Positions 7,755-15,341 of a stretch of 23,393 bases of DNA are shown in pieces. Numbering within the stretch: position 1 is the stretch's first letter; each line of letters opens with the position of its first letter. The notes beneath the pieces are model-generated. The model had not been told where the DNA came from and made no database searches. It saw only the letters and a program-made list of their open reading frames with translations. This stretch comes from UBA6544 sp049601975 (GTDB taxonomy: Bacteria > Pseudomonadota > Alphaproteobacteria > UBA8366): assembly GCA_049601975.1 (NCBI GenBank), contig JBMYRC010000060.1, positions 1-23,393 on the forward strand, read 5' to 3'. The position numbers and the translations under genes were made by a program.

Positions 7755-7761
7755 GGAGGGG
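7755..7761 (+). promoter_or_regulatory. Ribosome binding site fixing the SDR start
   Basis: GGAGGGG ends nine bases before the ATG at 7771. It overlaps the alternative in-frame ATG at 7753 and lies downstream of a TTG at 7732, so 7771 is the best start. Confidence 0.7.
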
Positions 7762-7770
7762 ATTTCATCA

Positions 7771-8478
7771 ATGCTGGATTTCAAGCAACGCACAGTCATG
7801 ATCACGGGGGCGGCCGGAAACCTCGGCCGCGCGGTCGCATCAGCCTTCCGAATGCAAGGCGCAAACCTGGTGCTCCTCGACATCAATGCGGGGGCCTTGG
7901 ACGAAGCCTATCCGGGGGACGACGAACATTTTTTCAAATGTGAAGTCAACCTGATGGATCAATCCGAGGTTTCTGAAGCGGTAGAGGCAGCACGGGAGCG
8001 GTTCGGGTCGATCGATGTTCTTGCTGCATTGGCGGGCGGTTTCCACATGGGTGAACCGGTTCACGAACTATCTGTCGAAAAATGGGATTTGATGGTCGAG
8101 CTGAATGCGAAGACCCTGATCAATACGGCGCAGGCAATCATCCCCGGCATGATCGAGAACGGTGCTGGAAAAATCGTCACCATCGGCGCAAACGTGGCCC
8201 GGCAAGGCATGGCGGACATGAGTGCTTATATTGTTGCGAAAAGCGCTGTTATGCGCCTTTCGGAAAGCATGTCGGCAGAGTTGCGCGGCAAGGGCATCAA
8301 CGTAAATTGCGTGATGCCAAGCATCATCGACACGCCGGAAAACCGCGCCGGCATGCCGGATACCGATCCCGCCAACTGGGTCTCGCCCGAAAAATTGGCG
8401 AACGTTATCCTGTTCCTCTGCTCCGAAGAAGCGAGTGCGGTGCACGGCGCGTGTGTGCCGGTAGTCGGACTTTCTTAG
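7771..8478 (+). CDS. Short-chain dehydrogenase/reductase (SDR) with Ser-to-Ala in the catalytic triad
   Basis: A 235-residue classical-type SDR. The cofactor loop TGAAGNLG is at residues 12-19, Asp37 after strand 2 suggests NAD(H) preference, and the NNAG-equivalent is ALAGG (86-90). Tyr153 and Lys157 (YIVAK) are in place. The residue 13 before the Tyr, where the catalytic Ser normally sits, is Ala140 (VTIGANVA). The C-terminal PSIIDTPENRAGMPDTDPANWVSPE stretch is typical of a particular SDR subgroup that I recall as commonly lacking this Ser. The start at 7771 is chosen from the GGAGGGG site. It is probably co-transcribed with the TauD-type gene 42 nt downstream. It may be a carbonyl reductase or alcohol dehydrogenase with a changed mechanism; the substrate is unknown. 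Confidence 0.88.
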   Translation: MLDFKQRTVMITGAAGNLGRAVASAFRMQGANLVLLDINAGALDEAYPGDDEHFFKCEVNLMDQSEVSEAVEAARERFGSIDVLAALAGGFHMGEPVHELSVEKWDLMVELNAKTLINTAQAIIPGMIENGAGKIVTIGANVARQGMADMSAYIVAKSAVMRLSESMSAELRGKGINVNCVMPSIIDTPENRAGMPDTDPANWVSPEKLANVILFLCSEEASAVHGACVPVVGLS

Positions 8479-8520
8479 AGGCAATTTGTATCCGGCACCG
8501 CTCGGGTTAAATAATTATTC

Positions 8521-9360
8521 ATGGATACGCGCATTCTATCGAATAGCCTCGGCGTCGAAATCTTGGGAATCGAGGCAAACCAAGCCCTCTCGCCAGAGGA
8601 GATAGACAAAATACTCGACCTGTTTCTAAGGCATCACCTCGTCGTCCTGCGCGGCCAATCGTTCAACATGGATCAGCTAGGCGCTTTCGCCCGGCAATTC
8701 GGGGAACTAGAAGAGAATATCGTCCGACTCAACGACGGTAACGTCGCCTCGAACGTGCATACGGTCTCGAATATCGGAGTGGACGGTAAGCCAACCGCAA
8801 AGCCCAATCCTGTCGCAAATTATTTCTGGCATACGGATAAATCTTATTACGAAATCCCGTCGCTCACGACAGTCCTCTACGGGGCGGAAGTTCCACCGAA
8901 TGGCGGCGATACCCAATACGCCAATATGCATGCCGCCTATGACGCGCTGCCCGCGGCCGAACAACACCGTCTCTCTCAGCTGCATGTCCTACACAGTTGG
9001 GAGCAGAGCCGCCTGAACGCCGGAGACGCACCCGCCACACAGGACGAGATAAAACTACGGCCGCCGGTCACGCATCCCTTGATCCGCACTCATCCGGACA
9101 GCAAGCGCAAAAGCCTCTACATGGGCATCCACACTTCACATATCGCGGAGATGCCGGAACAAGAAGGCCGGGCCCTATTGGGCGACCTCATCCGACACGC
9201 CACACAGCCGCAATTCATCCACACCCACGAATGGCGCGTCGGCGATCTGTTGTTATGGGACAACCGTTGTCTGATGCATCGCGCGGTCGCAAATTACGAA
9301 CTGGAACGCTACCGCCGCGTTCTCTATCGCACTGTCGTCCGGGGCACGAAACCTTATTAA
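8521..9360 (+). CDS. TauD/TfdA-family Fe(II)/2-oxoglutarate dioxygenase, copy 1
   Basis: A 279-residue dioxygenase that couples 2-oxoglutarate decarboxylation to hydroxylation of a substrate, often followed by C-S, C-O or C-N cleavage. The Fe(II) facial triad is His104-x-Asp106 (FWHTDKSY) with distal His253 (NRCLMHRA). The 2-oxoglutarate-binding Arg270 follows in RRVLYRT. NGGDTQYANMHAAYDALP is the usual central block of TauD/TfdA proteins. The start ATG at 8521 has no clear ribosome site, but residues 1-20 match the family opening. It follows the SDR gene by 42 nt. Its TAA overlaps by four bases the stop of a converging second TauD gene. Taurine or alkylsulfonate, 2,4-D-like ethers or other small acids are possible substrates; none can be preferred. 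Confidence 0.92.
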   Translation: MDTRILSNSLGVEILGIEANQALSPEEIDKILDLFLRHHLVVLRGQSFNMDQLGAFARQFGELEENIVRLNDGNVASNVHTVSNIGVDGKPTAKPNPVANYFWHTDKSYYEIPSLTTVLYGAEVPPNGGDTQYANMHAAYDALPAAEQHRLSQLHVLHSWEQSRLNAGDAPATQDEIKLRPPVTHPLIRTHPDSKRKSLYMGIHTSHIAEMPEQEGRALLGDLIRHATQPQFIHTHEWRVGDLLLWDNRCLMHRAVANYELERYRRVLYRTVVRGTKPY

Positions 9361-10211
9361 AGACGCGCCCAGTCGGTGATCGTAGTGCGCTCCAGATGGC
9401 GTCGGTACTTATCGGATTCGAATGGCGTTGCCCGGTGTAGGACACACCGGTTGTCCCAAACGATCACGTCACCATCCCGCCATTCGTGAGAATAGATGTT
9501 CTGCGGTGGCGAGGCCCTTTCCACCAATTCATCCAGCAGCTCGCGACTGTCTTCTTCCGACCACCCATCGATGAAGGCGGCATGCGCGCCGATCAACATC
9601 GACTTCTTACCGTTCTTCGGGTTGACCTGAACGAGAGGATGTTTGACCGGCGGGGCCGCCGCTCGCGCCTCGTCGGTGAGGATACTCATGTCCATTTTAT
9701 CACGTGCATAGCTCAGACTATGCACGACGAATAGATTTTCGATCCGGGATTTCAGATTTTTCGGCAATTCTTCCCACGCCACCCGCGTGCTGACGACCTC
9801 AGTGTCCCCTCCGGTTGGTGGAACTTCTCGCGCCGCGAGGATTGAGCAAAGCGATCCACAATCCATATAAGAGCTGTCGGAATGCCAGAGCATGTTCGCT
9901 TTTAAGAATGTGATCCGATGGTGATCCGGCGGGAAAATATCGTTGGTCTCGAAATTGATGTTGCTCTGCCGAGAGAACATTGAGCCGCCAGTCTGATTGG
10001 CCTTAAACGCGACCTGCACTTGTCCGAAATGTTCGCTCAGCGCAATCTGCTGCTCATCCGACAATACCGGCCCCCGGAACAAAAGCACTGAGTGAGCCTC
10101 GAACGCCTCGCTGATCGGGGCAAACTCCTCAGCACTTAGTGGCTTCGTCGCGTCGACCCCGACGACTTCCGCGCCGAATAAACCATGAAGCGGTCTAATT
10201 TTTATAGCCAT
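9357..10211 (-). CDS. TauD/TfdA-family Fe(II)/2-oxoglutarate dioxygenase, copy 2
   Basis: A 284-residue dioxygenase of the same family as its convergent neighbour but clearly diverged from it. The Fe(II) ligands are His110-x-Asp112 (LWHSDSSY) and His259 (CVLHRATP). The 2-oxoglutarate Arg is Arg275 (RRHLERTT). TGGDTEVVSTRVAWEELP is the central block. The ATG at 10211 follows a near-perfect AGGAGGTG six bases upstream, which overlaps the stop of the preceding SDR gene. It is the last gene of a four-gene minus-strand operon (LLM > GST > SDR > TauD) with gaps of 9-16 nt. The HSDSSY and RATPFESDKYRR forms resemble TfdA and related herbicide- or ether-cleaving enzymes more than TauD itself, but this is a weak preference. 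Confidence 0.92.
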   Translation of the reverse strand: MAIKIRPLHGLFGAEVVGVDATKPLSAEEFAPISEAFEAHSVLLFRGPVLSDEQQIALSEHFGQVQVAFKANQTGGSMFSRQSNINFETNDIFPPDHHRITFLKANMLWHSDSSYMDCGSLCSILAAREVPPTGGDTEVVSTRVAWEELPKNLKSRIENLFVVHSLSYARDKMDMSILTDEARAAAPPVKHPLVQVNPKNGKKSMLIGAHAAFIDGWSEEDSRELLDELVERASPPQNIYSHEWRDGDVIVWDNRCVLHRATPFESDKYRRHLERTTITDWARL

Positions 10212-10215
10212 CTCA

Positions 10216-10223
10216 CACCTCCT
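10216..10223 (-). promoter_or_regulatory. Near-perfect ribosome binding site overlapping the SDR stop
   Basis: AGGAGGTG on the minus strand precedes the ATG at 10211 and shares bases with the TAG stop (10224-10222) of the upstream SDR gene. This arrangement suggests translational coupling. Confidence 0.75.
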
Positions 10224-10983
10224 ATTCCCGATGCATCGCGTAGCCTGCGGGCGCCATGCTGATCGGCGTCACTTGCAGTGTATTGATATTCACATGTGCG
10301 GGCAGCATGGTCGTGTAGAAAATCACATCCGCCAAATCGTCACCCGACAGCGGTACCAAACCATCGTAATGTGCCGCCGTTTTATCCGAGTCTTCGCGGT
10401 AACGGACCTCAGTGAAGCGGGTCTCCGTCATGCCGGGTTCGATACTGGAGACCCGAACCGGAGTTCCCAAGAGATCGCAGCGCAAATTAAGCGACAGTTG
10501 GCGAACGAACGCCTTGCTGCCGCCATAGACGTTCCCGCCCTTGTAATTATTCGTCGCGGATGTCGAGGAGATATTGACGATGTGCCCCCGTTTCCGCTCC
10601 ACCATCCCCGGCAAAATCGCTCGTATGCAATAAAGAACGCCTTTGATGTTGGTGTCGACGATCGCCTCCCAATCGCTCAGCAACGCTTCATGCGCAGGTT
10701 CGGTGCCAGGCCCGACGCCGGCATTATTCACAAGGATCGATATCTCCTTGAAATCATCCGGCAGGCCTTCGATCGCCGAGAAGACTGCATCGGAATTGCG
10801 GAGGTCCAGGACCAATCCCCGCATATTCGCTTCAAACCCCTTCCGCACGTCATCCAACCGGCCCGCTTGATAGTCCGCCGCAATGACCCGCGCGCCCTCA
10901 CTCGCATAGCGCCGTGCGGTCGCAGCCCCGATTCCGGCGCCGGCGCCGGTGACGAGAACGATGTGATCTGAAGCTTTCGCCAT
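10222..10983 (-). CDS. Short-chain dehydrogenase/reductase (YdfG-like)
   Basis: A 253-residue classical SDR. TGAGAGIG is at residues 12-19, NNAG at 86-89, catalytic Ser140 in VNISST, Tyr153 and Lys157 in YGGSK. The full catalytic set is present, unlike the other SDR in this window. The C-terminal VTPISMAPAGYAMHRE recalls the 3-hydroxy acid dehydrogenase YdfG group, which oxidises L-allo-threonine, L-serine and 3-hydroxypropionate-type acids with NADP. AGGAA lies six bases before the ATG at 10983 and overlaps the GST stop. As third gene of the LLM > GST > SDR > TauD operon it probably handles a 3-hydroxy or aldehyde intermediate of the same pathway. The substrate is not determinable. Confidence 0.9.
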   Translation of the reverse strand: MAKASDHIVLVTGAGAGIGAATARRYASEGARVIAADYQAGRLDDVRKGFEANMRGLVLDLRNSDAVFSAIEGLPDDFKEISILVNNAGVGPGTEPAHEALLSDWEAIVDTNIKGVLYCIRAILPGMVERKRGHIVNISSTSATNNYKGGNVYGGSKAFVRQLSLNLRCDLLGTPVRVSSIEPGMTETRFTEVRYREDSDKTAAHYDGLVPLSGDDLADVIFYTTMLPAHVNINTLQVTPISMAPAGYAMHRE

Positions 10984-10992
10984 GATGAATTC

Positions 10993-11628
10993 CTATTGCT
11001 CTGGAGTTTCTTGGGGTGCGGTGATTTTCATCGAATCGCGCTCGGAGAACCGCGCATACCAATCAGTTAGTCGCGGACGATTGGGTCGAAAGTCGCCGAG
11101 CCAATCGCGCCAATCCTGATAGCTACAGGTCACACCGACGGTGATCTGCGCCAGATCGAGTGGGCCGTCCAATTCGCTGGCACGTGCCTCCATCGCATCG
11201 AGACAACGCTCGATCCGGTCTCTTTGTTTATCAAGGAAACTGTCCGAGCGGATATCAGTCGGTCGTAAATGTTCCGCCCGCATCAGGATTTGCGCTTCCA
11301 ACATACCGTCCGCGATGGCGTGGAGCGACCACATACGCCACTTCTCCTCGCCTTCCGGAATGAGTTTCTTAGCATTGGAAACGTCATTCAGATAAAGACA
11401 AGCCAGCGTCGAATCACCAAGGGCGTCGCCCCCTTCGGTAATCAGTGTCGGTATACGTGCGACCGGATTGGCCTCCGCCAGTCCCGGCGTGAAGGGCACG
11501 GTTCGATACCCCCACTGCAGCGACCAGGTCGTGGGCAAGATTTCGATATTATCCCACAGGCCGAGCTCACGGGCGGTAACGGCGACTTTACGAGTGAAGG
11601 GGGACGCGGGCGTCCAGAAGAGTTTCAT
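10993..11628 (-). CDS. Glutathione S-transferase family protein, copy 1
   Basis: A cytosolic GST-type protein of 211 residues. The thioredoxin fold opens with MKLFWTPASPFTRKV, with Ser9 at the catalytic position. The cis-Pro motif is VARIPTLI, and DSTLACLYL is the glutathione gamma-glutamyl binding block. A helical C-terminal domain follows. I chose the ATG at 11628 because the fold starts there directly. An ATG at 11670 would add 14 residues and overlap the previous gene by 26 nt; neither has a well-spaced ribosome site. It may conjugate or remove glutathione, or isomerise an intermediate made by the upstream flavoprotein. Many such proteins in catabolic operons act as lyases of beta-ether or halogenated bonds; this is inference. 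Confidence 0.85.
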   Translation of the reverse strand: MKLFWTPASPFTRKVAVTARELGLWDNIEILPTTWSLQWGYRTVPFTPGLAEANPVARIPTLITEGGDALGDSTLACLYLNDVSNAKKLIPEGEEKWRMWSLHAIADGMLEAQILMRAEHLRPTDIRSDSFLDKQRDRIERCLDAMEARASELDGPLDLAQITVGVTCSYQDWRDWLGDFRPNRPRLTDWYARFSERDSMKITAPQETPEQ

Positions 11629-11644
11629 AGGCTTTAAATAGTTC

Positions 11645-12670
11645 CTAGTTTCGACAACGCGGAAAGACATCGCGTCCCAAAGTTTTGATCAAGCTGGGCC
11701 GGTCGTCGACAAAGCCAGTGAATAGTATTTGATGAATCCCAGCCTCGCGGATGCGTTGAATTTGGCTGACACATTCCTCCGGTGTTCCCAGCACCGCGAA
11801 CCGGTCGACCATATAAGCAAGTAGCTCCGGATCCTGCATCAATTGCGCGTTCGGAGACTCGCCGAGATCTTCATGGTGAGACGGATTGTAGCCTTGCTGC
11901 ACTTCGCGGATTGCATCGGCGAATTGCGGTGGCACGAGTTTACCTTTCTGGGTGAAACGAAAAGCGTGATGCGCCGTCGACGCAAGTTCCATGCGGATTT
12001 CACTGACCAAGGCGGACCGATCCGCGCCAACATTGACCCGGCCCAACGCCCAGATATCGATATCGTCGAGCGAACGCCCCGCCCGCTCCGCACCCTTCGC
12101 GATGTGCTCAAGCGTCGCTTTCGTCACTTCGGGCGAAAAGCCCATGCCACAAAATACGCCGTCAGCAATCTCGCCCGCCAGCTCCAAGGTTTTTGGCCCT
12201 TCGGCGGCGATGTAGACCGGCACGGTAGGCTGGTCGAGACCGCCGATCCATCGCGTGTGAATGGGTTTGCCGCCGAATTCGGTATGTTCACCCGCAAAGA
12301 GATGGCGCAGTGCCTGTATGTATTCCTTTAGTCCGGCCAGGCCTTTCGGGCGTTCGCCAAGATTGTAGATGGCGCTGTCTCCGGTCGCGATGCCGAGAAA
12401 CGCGCGCCCACTCGATATTTCTTGAATGGAGGCAAGACCACTCGCCATGACGGCGGGATGTCGGGTCAACGGGTTGGTCACGGTCGGGCCCAATATTACC
12501 TTTTCCGACGCCGCGCCGATGACGCTCAAACTCACAAATAGTTCACGAAACAAGGATTGGGAATCCGCGACGCCGACCATGTCGAAACCATGTTCCTCCG
12601 CCAGGCGTGAATTCTCACGCGCGCCCTCGATACTGCGTGGAATTTCAATGATCCCGAACCGGGCTTGCAT
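11645..12670 (-). CDS. LLM-class (luciferase-like) flavin-dependent oxidoreductase, copy 1
   Basis: A 341-residue TIM-barrel flavoprotein of the bacterial luciferase / methylenetetrahydromethanopterin reductase superfamily. It opens MQARFGIIEIPRSIEGARENSRLAEEHGFDMVGVAD. The block TNPLTRHPAVMASGLASIQE (about 66-85), followed by GRAFLGIATGDS, is the flavin/F420-type binding core. LGTPEECVSQIQRIREAGIHQIL is the usual C-terminal family segment. The start at 12670 is set by GGGGGGAG six bases upstream; a longer in-frame opening from 12766 would be unlike the family. It is first gene of the LLM > GST > SDR > TauD operon. It could be a monooxygenase using reduced FMN, or an F420 enzyme; cofactor choice is not visible. 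Confidence 0.9.
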   Translation of the reverse strand: MQARFGIIEIPRSIEGARENSRLAEEHGFDMVGVADSQSLFRELFVSLSVIGAASEKVILGPTVTNPLTRHPAVMASGLASIQEISSGRAFLGIATGDSAIYNLGERPKGLAGLKEYIQALRHLFAGEHTEFGGKPIHTRWIGGLDQPTVPVYIAAEGPKTLELAGEIADGVFCGMGFSPEVTKATLEHIAKGAERAGRSLDDIDIWALGRVNVGADRSALVSEIRMELASTAHHAFRFTQKGKLVPPQFADAIREVQQGYNPSHHEDLGESPNAQLMQDPELLAYMVDRFAVLGTPEECVSQIQRIREAGIHQILFTGFVDDRPSLIKTLGRDVFPRCRN

Positions 12671-12676
12671 GACTAT

Positions 12677-12684
12677 CTCCCCCC
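12677..12684 (-). promoter_or_regulatory. Ribosome binding site fixing the LLM flavoprotein start
   Basis: GGGGGGAG on the minus strand lies six bases before the ATG at 12670. No comparable site precedes the upstream in-frame start at 12766. Confidence 0.7.
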
Positions 12685-12791
12685 TAAATACATCCTTACT
12701 CAGTGAATTACCCCGCCGTTGCGCGCGGCCAAGGCCACGCTCGTACGGTTGCCGAATGCCGTGCATTTTGCGACCCTTACTGAAATGAAAG

Positions 12792-14260
12792 ATGGAGTCG
12801 ATGGAGCAACTTCAATCCATCCGGGATTTATCCCAAATGGGACGCCATGCGGAGGCCGAAAGCGCCGCCCGCGCGCTTCTTGCAACCCTGCCACAGGCTG
12901 GCGAAACGGTCTTCCTGCTGGCCAATGCGATCCATCAACAAGGACGCCTCGAAGAAGCCATCCCACAATATGAACTGGCCCTGCGTTATACACCGATGCA
13001 TCCATCCGCCCTCAACAACCTGGGAACGATCTAGCGGTAGCTCGGCCGCACGGAAGAGGCGCTCGTGCAATTCCGTCGGGCTAGCGAAGCAGATCTGGGG
13101 AAATCCTGGATCTGGAGCAATTACGCGAGTGCGCTGGAAGATCTCGGCCACACGAAGGAAGCGCTGGAATCCTTAGGACGCGCTGCGGCGTTGGCGCCCG
13201 AGGAAACAGTGTTACAAGACAGATTGATTGCGTTAGCCAACGGGCCCGAGACGGCAGAGGATCACATCGACCGAGCCGTTGCTACCGAGGCAATGTGGCG
13301 GCTCAATCCCGCGATTGCTGATTTCGAGCCTATGGGAATTGCGCTCCGTCCCTATGTGGAACGCATTTGCGAGCCCAACTACACATCGCAAACACTGACA
13401 ACGGACCGGCACGGGTTTCGGCATCTCTGGAAAGAAGGCCGGGCGATCGGCTATGACGAATTCGTCGGAACAAGCGGACCGAAGGGCATCATCTGCGGTG
13501 CCAGTCAGGCATTGGGGTACGGCCTCGCAAACGCGCGCACACTGCAAGCAAACCTCACATTTCTGGAAACCAGCGGGGCGGAATGGTTTTCGCTGGCGGC
13601 ACCGATCAGCAATATCTTGCAACAACGGCTGCTGTTCGAACTGTTCGCCCCACCAGAGACGAAAGATTGCATCGTCGTCAGCGGCACCGTGAATGTCCTG
13701 TTGTCCCTTTTAGCCACCCACGACCGAGCCCCCTACCCGCCGTTACATATCGTCTCTTCCGAATGGCAAAAGGACGACGTCGCAATGCAGGATGGCCAAG
13801 ACATTGATAAAGCCTTTGCTGAAACCCTCGTTTGCATGAAGCACAACATCGCAATGTTCGCCGCGAAGTGCCGCATGCTCGGCGATTGCCGTCTGCTGTT
13901 CTGTCAACCACCCGTCCTCCTCTGGAGCGGAAAGAAGTGACTAAGAAAGAGGCTGACAATCGTCGTTTATTTCGCATCCGTCACCCGGAATACGCCGCAT
14001 TGATCGAAGCTCCGGAGAATGTGCCACGCTGGATCGGCTATTTGGATGGAATTGCGGAAGCCGCCGAGAAAGAGGGTGGAACCTATCTCGAAATGTCGGA
14101 AGAGATCGACCCCGACTCTGACGATACGCTGTTCTGCGACCTGCTGCATCCGAACGAGACCGGTGCAAAATTGATGGCGGCCTGCATATCAGATTGGGCG
14201 GGCGGCATCCGCTATACTATACTCCTTACTATATCACTGGGACACGGCGCGGCGCATTGA
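12792..14260 (+). pseudogene. Decayed TPR plus SGNH/GDSL-hydrolase-like gene
   Basis: Three pieces read as one protein. The first (12792-13031) carries a tetratricopeptide repeat ending ALNNLGTI. Two TAG codons (13032-13034 and 13038-13040) separated by one codon then interrupt the frame, after which the same frame resumes with LGRTEEALVQFRRA and a further TPR. Next comes a segment with GIICGASQALGYG (nucleophile-type Ser codon 13503-13505), EWFSLAAPISN and VVSGTVNVLLSLL. The frame ends at TGA 13938-13940. A shift of one base leads into RRLFRIRHPEYAALIE and then DLLHPNETG, the Asp-x-x-His block that closes SGNH hydrolases. The intact ancestor would be a TPR-anchored esterase or acyltransferase-like enzyme of about 480 residues. 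At least two nonsense changes and one 1-nt loss make it a pseudogene. It is divergent from the LLM operon. Confidence 0.8.
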
Positions 14261-14278
14261 CATAAAGGCAATCCATCT

Positions 14279-15340
14279 ATGGCTATGAAATTCAGCAACT
14301 TCATCTTCCCCGCCGCCGAAAGTCCGGACGACGACGGGCGTGTTATCCGCGAATCCGTCGCCGAAGCACAGCTTTGCGACCGGCTCGGCGTCGACACGGT
14401 TTGGCTGGCCGAGCATCATTTCGATGGCATTTGCGCCTATGTGGACCCTGTCGCCTTCGCGGCTGCACTCGCGACCTGTACGGAGAAGATCAAAATTGGT
14501 TTCGCCGTCGCGCAAATGTCGCTGCACCATCCGGTACGCTTCGCTGAGCAAATGAACCTGATCGACCACCTTTCGAAGGGTCGCTTAATCGTCGGCCTCG
14601 GGCGCGGCACTGCTTATAATATATACGACTATCAAGGCTACGATATCGACCCGAACGAAGCCCAGGAACGTCTCCTCGAATCCGAAGAGATCATGCTGAA
14701 GGCTTGGACGACGGAAAACTACGAGCACAAGGGCAAGTTCTGGGACATCAAACTGCCGAAGCTGCGGCCGGTCCCCTACACAAAACCCCACCCGACAATC
14801 CTGCGCGCTTCCTCAAGTGAAGGGTCAATGGTTGGCCTCGCGAAAGAGGGACGCCCATTCATGATGAACGTCCAGTCGGACGAGGTGACGCAACACCGCA
14901 TGGACTTGTACCGGGCGACACTCGCGGAAGCAGGATACGACGACGAAAGCATTGCCGAGAATGTCGGTCAGTCATGGGTTTGGCGAAACATCTTTGTCGC
15001 CGAGACCGACGCCGAGGCTGAGCGCGTTGGTGTCCCCGCCTTCCGGCGCCAGCATGAATTCCGCGCCGAGATGCGCAGGCTCGTCTACAAAGAGCAAGGC
15101 GCGCTGCTCCAAGAAGAAAAGAAAGGCGTGGCTCGAAATGATCCGGCACACGGCTTGATCTACGGCTCTCCGGCGACGGTCGCGGAACGCCTGGCTAAGA
15201 TCGATAAGATTGGCGTCGGCGGCATCATGATGACCTTCCGCCTCGGTCCGATGGCGGCAGACGTCGCGAACAACAGCATAAAGCTGTTCATGGAAAAGGT
15301 GGCCCCGGAGTTTCAGAGCCAAGCGGCAGCGGCGGAGTAG
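14279..15340 (+). CDS. LLM-class (luciferase-like) flavin-dependent monooxygenase, copy 2
   Basis: A 353-residue luciferase-superfamily flavoprotein, closer to the alkanal monooxygenase branch than the other copy in this window. Landmarks are DTVWLAEHHFDG (about 39-50), KIKIGFAVAQMSLHHPVRFAEQMNLIDHLSKGRLIVGLGRGT (64-105), the family's flavin-binding core, and the C-terminal GSPATVAERLAKIDKIGVGGIMM. The ATG at 14279 and a second ATG at 14285 are both possible; AAAGG lies upstream at a loose distance. The gene follows the decayed TPR-SGNH gene by 18 nt. Its TAG stop is one base from the stop of the converging GST gene. Probable role: oxygenation of a small organic substrate with reduced FMN supplied by another protein; no flavin reductase is in the window. 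Confidence 0.9.
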   Translation: MAMKFSNFIFPAAESPDDDGRVIRESVAEAQLCDRLGVDTVWLAEHHFDGICAYVDPVAFAAALATCTEKIKIGFAVAQMSLHHPVRFAEQMNLIDHLSKGRLIVGLGRGTAYNIYDYQGYDIDPNEAQERLLESEEIMLKAWTTENYEHKGKFWDIKLPKLRPVPYTKPHPTILRASSSEGSMVGLAKEGRPFMMNVQSDEVTQHRMDLYRATLAEAGYDDESIAENVGQSWVWRNIFVAETDAEAERVGVPAFRRQHEFRAEMRRLVYKEQGALLQEEKKGVARNDPAHGLIYGSPATVAERLAKIDKIGVGGIMMTFRLGPMAADVANNSIKLFMEKVAPEFQSQAAAAE

Positions 15341-15341
15341 T

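Noticed and set aside
12700..12791. Protein-like minus-strand tail ending NRTSVALAARNGGVIH upstream of the LLM operon
   Set aside because: It reads from inside the TPR gene on the opposite strand and I could not match it to a family. It may be a gene remnant, but nothing in the sequence confirms this.
12792..13040. Genome-wide recoding of TAG as Gln
   Set aside because: TAG ends several intact genes here (GMC copy 1, the SDRs, LLM copy 2, hyuB), and the same locus also carries a frameshift.
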